Shown here piece after piece: positions 58,605 to 64,000 of a DNA stretch of 64,000 nt. This stretch comes from Okeania sp. SIO2C9 (GTDB lineage: Bacteria; Cyanobacteriota; Cyanobacteriia; Cyanobacteriales; Microcoleaceae), in contig NZ_JAAHGO010000009.1 in NCBI RefSeq assembly GCF_010672455.1, positions 58,521 to 122,520 of the forward strand. The letters run 5' to 3'. The notes beneath the pieces are model-generated. The model did no database searches. It saw nothing but the letters and a program-made list of their open reading frames with translations, and was not told the DNA's origin. The first letter of the stretch is position 1; the number at the start of each line of letters is the position of its first letter. Position numbers and translations under genes: made by a program.

Positions 58605-60016
58605 TTTTTTTTACCTCCTATTTTTCAGACACCATTCTCTTTGCAACTCTTGTTTTCAAGAGAATATATAAAGTCACATATTTAAGAGAATTATGATGTC
58701 AATAAAATTAATATTTTTTTTTGGATATTATCGATAGTTATTTACTATCATCAAGCAATAATTTTTCTTCATAAAACTAGGATATGCCAGTTTTTTATCT
58801 GTTTACTAAACTCTGCATTTTTTCAAAAAATTTAGAGTCAAACTCAACTATATCTAGTACTCTTGGACTATACTAAATTTTGAGAATAGCTTGGTTTGAA
58901 TCTACATAAGTTGCCTACGCTATTCCGCAAAAGTTAGCTATTAATTTCTAGAAAAATTTAGTGAAATTATCGTTACTCAAAATGTATATACATTCAGGTT
59001 GAAAAACAATTCACTATCTGTCTCAACATTACAGAAGACTTTCTATTGAATTCTCTCTCTAGTCAAAAGATATAAACAGCGCAGACAGAGCTTCTAAGTA
59101 GATAGTTGCCTTTTTTCAAACTATTACTACTTACGAGGCTAAACTTGGTCAAGTCAAATTTTGGCAAAATAACTACGACAAAATAACTACTTTGCTTTGA
59201 ATATTTGTATGTATTTTAATTCACAATACGAACCATCTCTATATGCATAAATGCGCAAAAATATACAACTATATTTTCACTCCTAGCACAAAATCTCATT
59301 ATCCTCACACCAATCAACAGAATTAAATTAAGCAAAGCAAAAATAGACTCTTAGCAAGACAAGTTTTTCTATATCTTCTATACCTTCTTGGTCAAAGTAA
59401 TACTAATCAACAGTTCAGCATTATCGATATTGTCAAAATATTTCTCTTACAGCTTGCGAAACTTAATTTATCTTTATTTATTTCCGATGAATAGAATAGC
59501 AGTATTACAAACCATGAAAAGTTTGAGAATGTATATTCTGAACTTTGGGTTAACAATACTTTGAATCCATCTAAATAATGTCTAGCTTACCAATATAGCA
59601 AACTAAAACTGTAGTGTAAATATATAGCAAGTAAAATAATCAAAAGTTTTATTAGGTTTTGTCAACATAATTCATAATTTCGCGATATTTTAGCTTGTTG
59701 TACAAAAACTATAGGTCTGGGGAATAGCAAAAAATAAATCATCCAATTTTTGGATTCAATTTGTTTGTTTGATCGCAGAAGCAAAAGGGAAGAACTTTGA
59801 TTATTGATATTCCGTTGTTTTGACTGCGAAGTACTACGCAAACAGCTATTTCATAAGTCAAATAAAGGAATGGCAACTGCTATAATTTTGTTTACCAAGA
59901 AAGTCAGAAATAATATCAACTTAATAAATGTTTGCTACATTTTATTGAGCAGGGGACTCACCCCTAACCTCTCCCAAGAGGGGAAGTAGAGGAGTAGGCG
60001 AGAAGTAAACATAAGA
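58605..60016. other. Long AT-rich intergenic region
   Basis: No gene, RNA or named repeat is recognised in 58605-59930. A GGGGACTCACCCC-type GC patch (59950-59985) is common in this genome's spacers. A 61-codon frame at 59804-59989 is judged spurious. Confidence 0.45.
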
Positions 60017-60130
60017 CAGGACTTACGCAAATTGACTGTTAAACCACCATCTGTAGGGGCGAATGGTATTAGCTAACGCCAAGCTCCGAATGGCGCCCTC
60101 GCTATATGTATAGTCTCTGCGTAAGTCCTG
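60017..60130 (+). repeat. R1 repeat, complete 114-bp copy
   Basis: CAGGACTTACGCA and TGCGTAAGTCCTG ends; almost the exact reverse complement of 12357-12470. Contains the 24-bp cassette AGCTAACGCCAAGCTCCG. The gap 60131-60316 shows nothing further. Confidence 0.85.
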
Positions 60131-60316
60131 ATCAGAATAATTAACAATAACTGGGGTGCTAATTATCAAAAAAGTTCCATGCTTTTGTGTTAATTACTGA
60201 ATAATTGAAGTCTCACCTAAATAAAGCATTCTTTTTCTCAATTCAACCTAAAACCTAAAACCTACCACCTTCTTCCATGAATGATAATTTCCTATAATCT
60301 CAGTTCTGTCAAATAC

Positions 60317-60838
60317 CTAAATTTTTGTAATCATTATCTGGTCTCCTACTTTCAAACCTAATTCCTTTGCAAGTCTTCCCCGAAGTTCAATTACTTGATC
60401 GACTAACACATCAGGTCCATAACTAGGGCAAGGGTCAGCTAAACAAGGAGGGACATTATCAGCGATCGCCTGAACTATGCCAGAGTTAATAAATATAATA
60501 TCAAGAGATATTTGGCAATTTTTCATCCAAAAGCTAACTTTCCTAGGCGGGTCAAAAGAGAATAACATTCCTCGGTCATCAGCAAGTTTAGTCCTGTACA
60601 TTAAACCTATTGCTTGCTGTTGAGGAGTTTTTGGCACCTCTAAATTAATTATCTGATTCGATATATGAGCTTTTGCCGTAATTGGTAATATTTGGCCTTG
60701 TTGAGATATCTGAGAATCTGATATATTTTTAGCCTGTGCTTGAGTATTAAAAACTTGAACAAATATTATTTGTAGCAAACAGCAAACCAATAGAAATAAG
60801 ATTATTCCAGACTTAAGCAAACCAATTTTACGACCCAT
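60317..60838 (-). CDS. DUF192 family exported protein
   Basis: A 173-residue protein. N-terminal signal or membrane anchor (about 9-32, SGIILFLLVCCLLQIIFVQV). The DUF192 domain follows (about 55-170): ISNQIINLEVPKTPQQQAIG, LMYRTKLADDRGMLFSFDP, VSFWMKNCQISLDIIFINSG and VDQVIELRGRLAKELGLKVG. These are the usual conserved blocks. The function of DUF192 is not established. ATG at 60838. No operon partner; an R3 copy lies just upstream. Confidence 0.9.
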   Translation of the reverse strand: MGRKIGLLKSGIILFLLVCCLLQIIFVQVFNTQAQAKNISDSQISQQGQILPITAKAHISNQIINLEVPKTPQQQAIGLMYRTKLADDRGMLFSFDPPRKVSFWMKNCQISLDIIFINSGIVQAIADNVPPCLADPCPSYGPDVLVDQVIELRGRLAKELGLKVGDQIMITKI

Positions 60839-60942
60839 AATTAATTATTTCTCAGATATTCTATGTATGTTTTATTCTTGAAGAAGCAAGAAAGAAAAAG
60901 GAAAAAGTGGATGGAGACTCCAACCCCAAAAAGCTTTTCAAA

Positions 60943-61122
60943 AATTAATAATTAATCATTAATCATTAATAATTACCTCTGCTTGAAAACGGATAGGATT
61001 GACTAATCATGAAAATTTTTTCTATCTTGGTCGATGGTCGGACAGCGCAGGTTTCCTCGCCATCCCTCCACCGCTTGTTTCTCCTTGCTCATGAGAGGCT
61101 TTAAACCTTAATTATTCGGTAA
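60943..61122 (-). repeat. R3 repeat with cassette
   Basis: AATAATTAATCATTAATCA at the left, ACCTCTGCTTGAAAACGG, TCTTGGTCGATGGTCGG cassette, TTTCTCCTTGCTCATGAGAGG and ATTATTCGGTAA at the right. A solo tnpB-type hairpin follows at 61208-61245, and CTCCTGACTCCTGA repeats at 61351-61372. Confidence 0.75.
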
Positions 61123-61492
61123 ACACCACAAGTGACAGGAGGGTATTAAACCCAAAAGAAAAAGATAAATAATAATTTTATAGTAATTTTTTTGAGATTT
61201 CACTTATTTTGACATTCCTGCCGTTAAATCAAATATTATAATAGAAAATTCTTGCTTCTGTGATTCTAGGGCTAGGCAAAAAATCAAACAAATTATATTA
61301 TATCCGGATAATTAGTGATCAAAAAACTTTCCCTTTCTTCTTCTTTCTTTCCTCCTGACTCCTGACTCCTGAGTCGTTTATTTATCACTCTAGCTTCAGC
61401 TAGAGGTACTGATAACTGATAACTCAAATGACCTATACCAGAATCTTTTGATTGTTTTCTAACAAGACCTTGCTTACCAAAAATTAAAGACT

Positions 61493-62188
61493 CTAAGTCT
61501 CCCTCAAAACATATCCAATACCACGGACTGTCTGAATTAATCGCTTCTCACCTTCTCGTTCAATTTTCAGGCGCAAATATCTAATATATACCTCAATGAC
61601 ATTAGACTCACCCAAAAAATCATAACCCCAAACATTTTCCAAAATCTGTTCGCGACTCAATACTTCGCGAGGATGCTCCATTAAAAACCTTAATAACTCA
61701 AATTCCTTCATAGTCAGCTCAATACTACGACCATGACACAAGACCCGCCGACTAGCAAACTCTAAAATTAAACTCCCAAATCTCAATTGGTCTTTTTCTG
61801 CTGTAGTAGGTTGTAAATAAAAACGGACTAATTTTAAGAATTCATCACTGCGATAAGGTTTAAGAAAATAGTCATCAGCTCCAGACTCCAGACAAGCAAC
61901 TCGGTCGTCAATTTGGTCGCGACCCATCAACAATAATATGGGCATATTATTACCCATTTTTCTCAGATGACTGCACAATGATAGTCCAGATTCACCAGCC
62001 AACATTCGGTCAATTACAATCAGAGCAGGTTTAATTTCTATTGCCCTGTGAAGACCCGTAGTAGAGTTAGTAGCTACAATTGGATGATAGCCTGACTCTT
62101 CTAGATCCAAACTCACATACTGGGCGAGAATTTCATCAGTTTCTATTAGTAAGACAGAACGATCTCGATCTATAGTTAAGGTACTCAT
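61493..62188 (-). CDS. nblR: OmpR/PhoB-type response regulator, NblR-like
   Basis: Two-domain DNA-binding regulator. The receiver domain (about 8-122) has the phosphoacceptor Asp in ALIVIDRMLAGESGL and the Lys in DYFLKPYRSDEF. The usual Thr/Ser before the Ala of the T-A motif is Met (ILLLMGRDQ). The winged-helix effector domain (about 135-230) has LTMKEFELLRFLMEHPREVL and NVIEVYIRYLRLKIEREGEK. Overall similarity and HPREVLSREQILENVWGYDF suggest NblR, the phycobilisome-degradation and stress regulator. That identification is from memory and moderate. ATG at 62188 is preferred to a TTG 21 bases upstream. nadK lies 234 bp upstream on the same strand. Confidence 0.8.
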   Translation of the reverse strand: MSTLTIDRDRSVLLIETDEILAQYVSLDLEESGYHPIVATNSTTGLHRAIEIKPALIVIDRMLAGESGLSLCSHLRKMGNNMPILLLMGRDQIDDRVACLESGADDYFLKPYRSDEFLKLVRFYLQPTTAEKDQLRFGSLILEFASRRVLCHGRSIELTMKEFELLRFLMEHPREVLSREQILENVWGYDFLGESNVIEVYIRYLRLKIEREGEKRLIQTVRGIGYVLRET

Positions 62189-62422
62189 AGTTGGTAAAAG
62201 TATAGTCAAATATAAACAGACATTATTCCATTTCAGAAATTACCTTCACTTTTACTTTGAGAGATTAATTCTCCTGGGGTGAACTACGCACCTGTCTATC
62301 CCACTTCTTAATCCATAAATCCGAAAGCAAAAAGACGTAATAGTAAGACGCTCTCATATAATCCTGGCATATTGAAAGTTAATCTAGCAGCAAAAATTGT
62401 GAAAAATAACTACCAGGCTAAT

Positions 62423-63340
62423 TTAAGGTAATTCTACAGAAGTTGGCTTGGCAATATGTGGCAGTCCCCATCCCAATTTCTCGCGCAGAACATGGAAAAA
62501 CTCTGGTGGTTTGAGTCGAATGAAACGCGCTTTATAATGCGATTGTTTCACTCGTACTCGGTCCTCTGGCAAGACATAACATCCTCCATTACCATCTACA
62601 ATCATCATCATACGATCTGTACTAGCAGGGAAAACAGTTACAGGTTCAGTATCAGCAAAAACCAAAGCACGGGATGCCAGAGAATGGGGACAAATAGGTG
62701 AAAGCTCCAAAACGGGAACTCCAGGAGTCACAACAGGGCCACCTGCTGATAAAGAATAAGCAGTAGAACCAGTAGGAGTAGAAATAATAATACCGTCTGC
62801 CGCAATATCTATAGGAGCGTGCCGACCAATTTCGATTTCAAAATGGCACATACAGGTCATGGGTTCCCGATGTAAAACCATTTCATTTAAACACAGAGCT
62901 TCCCATAATAATTCATTATCTCGGAACAGACGTACTTCTAGCATTGTCCGTTCTTCTACTTCATAGTTTCCTGCTAATACCTGTTCAATAGCTGGATATA
63001 ACTGATTGACAAAAGTCTCAGTCAAAAAACCCATGTGACCTGTATTGACGGTCAATAGTGGAATATGGGAAGGTGCTACTTGACGAAATGCAGATAAGAC
63101 TGTACCATCCCCTCCTAAGACAACAGCAAATGTCATGTCTTTAGTAAAGCCAGAGGGAACTAATTGGTCTATAGAAGTATGACATAAAGGACGTTCTAGG
63201 CTAGGATAACCCAAGATTCCTCCCGATCCACTGTTGATGTGAATATCATAGCCATAAGCTTTCAGCTTGTCTTTTAACTCATTAGTTATGCGACAAGCTA
63301 TTGGTTTGGCATCGTTATAAATTATTCCTATTTTTGACAC
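62423..63340 (-). CDS. nadK: NAD kinase
   Basis: Makes NADP from NAD and ATP. The 305-residue protein has the catalytic [19 protein letters not shown] (about 70-88), [40 protein letters not shown] (about 184-203) and [14 protein letters not shown]. All family motifs are intact. The frame opens GTG at 63340 ([10 protein letters not shown]), the start expected from the family. Upstream is a repeat-rich region; the response-regulator gene follows on the same strand after 234 bp, so co-transcription is possible. Cyanobacteria carry two NAD kinases; which one this is cannot be told. Confidence 0.95.
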   Translation of the reverse strand: MSKIGIIYNDAKPIACRITNELKDKLKAYGYDIHINSGSGGILGYPSLERPLCHTSIDQLVPSGFTKDMTFAVVLGGDGTVLSAFRQVAPSHIPLLTVNTGHMGFLTETFVNQLYPAIEQVLAGNYEVEERTMLEVRLFRDNELLWEALCLNEMVLHREPMTCMCHFEIEIGRHAPIDIAADGIIISTPTGSTAYSLSAGGPVVTPGVPVLELSPICPHSLASRALVFADTEPVTVFPASTDRMMMIVDGNGGCYVLPEDRVRVKQSHYKARFIRLKPPEFFHVLREKLGWGLPHIAKPTSVELP

Positions 63341-63608
63341 TCGAAAAAATCTAGTTCAGGGTGGTCATACCGTTTCACGGAAGTCAAAAGTCAAAAGTCA
63401 AAAGTAAGATTTTATGGACTCATAACTTTAACGCTCAAGCAATTTCAGGCAATTATTTCACATATCACATATATAGCTTGTATAGTTTACAACTATTTTT
63501 TTTGACCAAAAAATAAGGTCTCAAGTCTCTAGTTTTCCTAGGTCATGCTGCGCAAACAGCTAGATGTACTGATAACTGATATACTGATAACCTTAAAAAT
63601 TGGTATAA

Positions 63609-63915
63609 TAAAAGTTATACATAAATATAGTCATATATAGTCAAGTGATGTCAAATATCTTCGTTGATTTGTACAAGCATAGCTACTAAATATTTGACAA
63701 CATTTAATCAATCTTGACTATCTGTATTAATGGTATAATCAAATTAGCCCAGAGTTACTGGGTTAATCAATGAGTTATGTGAATGGTTCTCTAAACATAA
63801 TGAGAAAAGCAGTCTCAAATGTCTTTGACTATGGGAAGCGAGGGTGTTGTAGTTCACCCAGTCAGGGTAACTCCTGCAAAATAAGGATATGTCATATTTG
63901 ACTATATTTTTATGA
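63609..63915 (+). repeat. R9 element, complete copy with structured core
   Basis: Inverted-type ends ATATAGTCA (63620s) and TGTCATATTTGACTATA (63900-63916) bound about 300 bp. The core 63771-63885 contains TGAGTTATGTGAATGG, TCTCTAAACATAATGAGA, GGTGTTGTAGTTCACCC and CAGGGTAACTCCTGCAAAAT. Predicted stems: GTGAAT 63779-63784 with GTTCAC 63852-63857; TTCTC with GAGAA; CAGG 63863-63866 with CCTG 63873-63876. The first copy lies at 49338-50082. Before it, 63533-63562 is the small CCTAGGTCATGC repeat. Nothing coding is seen after nadK. Confidence 0.7.
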
Positions 63916-64000
63916 ACTATTAAACTTTAGAAAAAGAAAGGTTTATTCTTGGAGGTTGATTTTCCTAGTTTTGCTTGCTCGTACTCTATTTCCTTCAACT

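Noticed and set aside
59804-59989. 61-codon open frame
   Set aside because: Low-complexity peptide ending in a common GC spacer patch; no start signal.

Overview
The window is chromosome from a filamentous, low-GC cyanobacterium. HetR and a PatX-type RGSGR protein lie side by side, a high-light-inducible protein and several cyanobacteria-only small proteins are present, HIP1-like GCGATCGC sites are scattered through it, and the intergenic DNA is long and AT-rich. The CDSs listed sum to a little under half of the 64 kb, and group II introns and IS200/IS605-type tnpB genes are present. That combination fits a Trichodesmium/Okeania-like Oscillatoriales genome; the genus is an inference.

Layout. 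1-1130: end of a group II intron lying inside a decayed tnpB. 1.7-3.0 kb: glgC. 3.4-6.5 kb: a small P-loop kinase gene split at a codon boundary by a complete group II intron with a reverse transcriptase/maturase/HNH protein. 7.4-8.5 kb: a DnaJ-family chaperone. 9.5-14.7 kb (minus strand): exopolysaccharide export genes cysC, an outer-membrane polysaccharide exporter and a tyrosine autokinase. 15.2-16.9 kb: patX then hetR, the multicellular pattern-formation pair. 17-18.2 kb: gene debris. 18.5-32.4 kb: dispersed housekeeping genes (peptide-binding lipoprotein, flavin reductase-like protein, MIF-like protein, Gfo/Idh oxidoreductase, proB, RodZ-like protein, DUF3611, hli, M48 protease with a tRNA-Leu at its 3' end). 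35.7-43.6 kb: murA, a second tnpB, alanine dehydrogenase, an unusually GC-rich M19-like dipeptidase, a second tRNA-Leu, a TrmH-type methyltransferase. 45.6-46.9 kb: a third, dead tnpB. 47.0-51.2 kb: lpdA and trpC. 52.9-54.4 kb: two decayed transposases. 55.8-63.3 kb: class V aminotransferase, DUF2949, DUF192, an NblR-like response regulator and nadK.

Most of the remaining DNA is not empty. It is a mosaic of at least ten families of short dispersed repeats, labelled R1-R12 in the entries. R1: 90/114 bp, ends CAGGACTTACGCA. R2: about 240 bp, ends TAGGGTTTGC. R3: modular, ends TTACCG/CGGTAA. R4: ends ATATCATGTCCG. R5: ends GTAAGCATTCAGC. R6: ends TGAGGTAC. R7: ends TAGACATCTCC. R8: ends ATACCA with TGCATA inside. 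R9: about 300 bp with a conserved structured core. R10: 45-bp GC-rich hairpin. R11: an 80-90 bp segment with a conserved AACGGGGAT motif. R12: GTGGTGCAT ends. Several are nested inside each other or inside transposase genes. No autonomous partner for R1-R9 was recognised.

The strongest candidates for something undescribed are R9, whose two copies differ by compensatory changes in predicted stems; R10, which sits in two separate tnpB genes and whose end stems vary in a base-paired way; and the internally conserved hairpin of R2. All coordinates and reading frames were worked out by eye; no database search or folding program was run.
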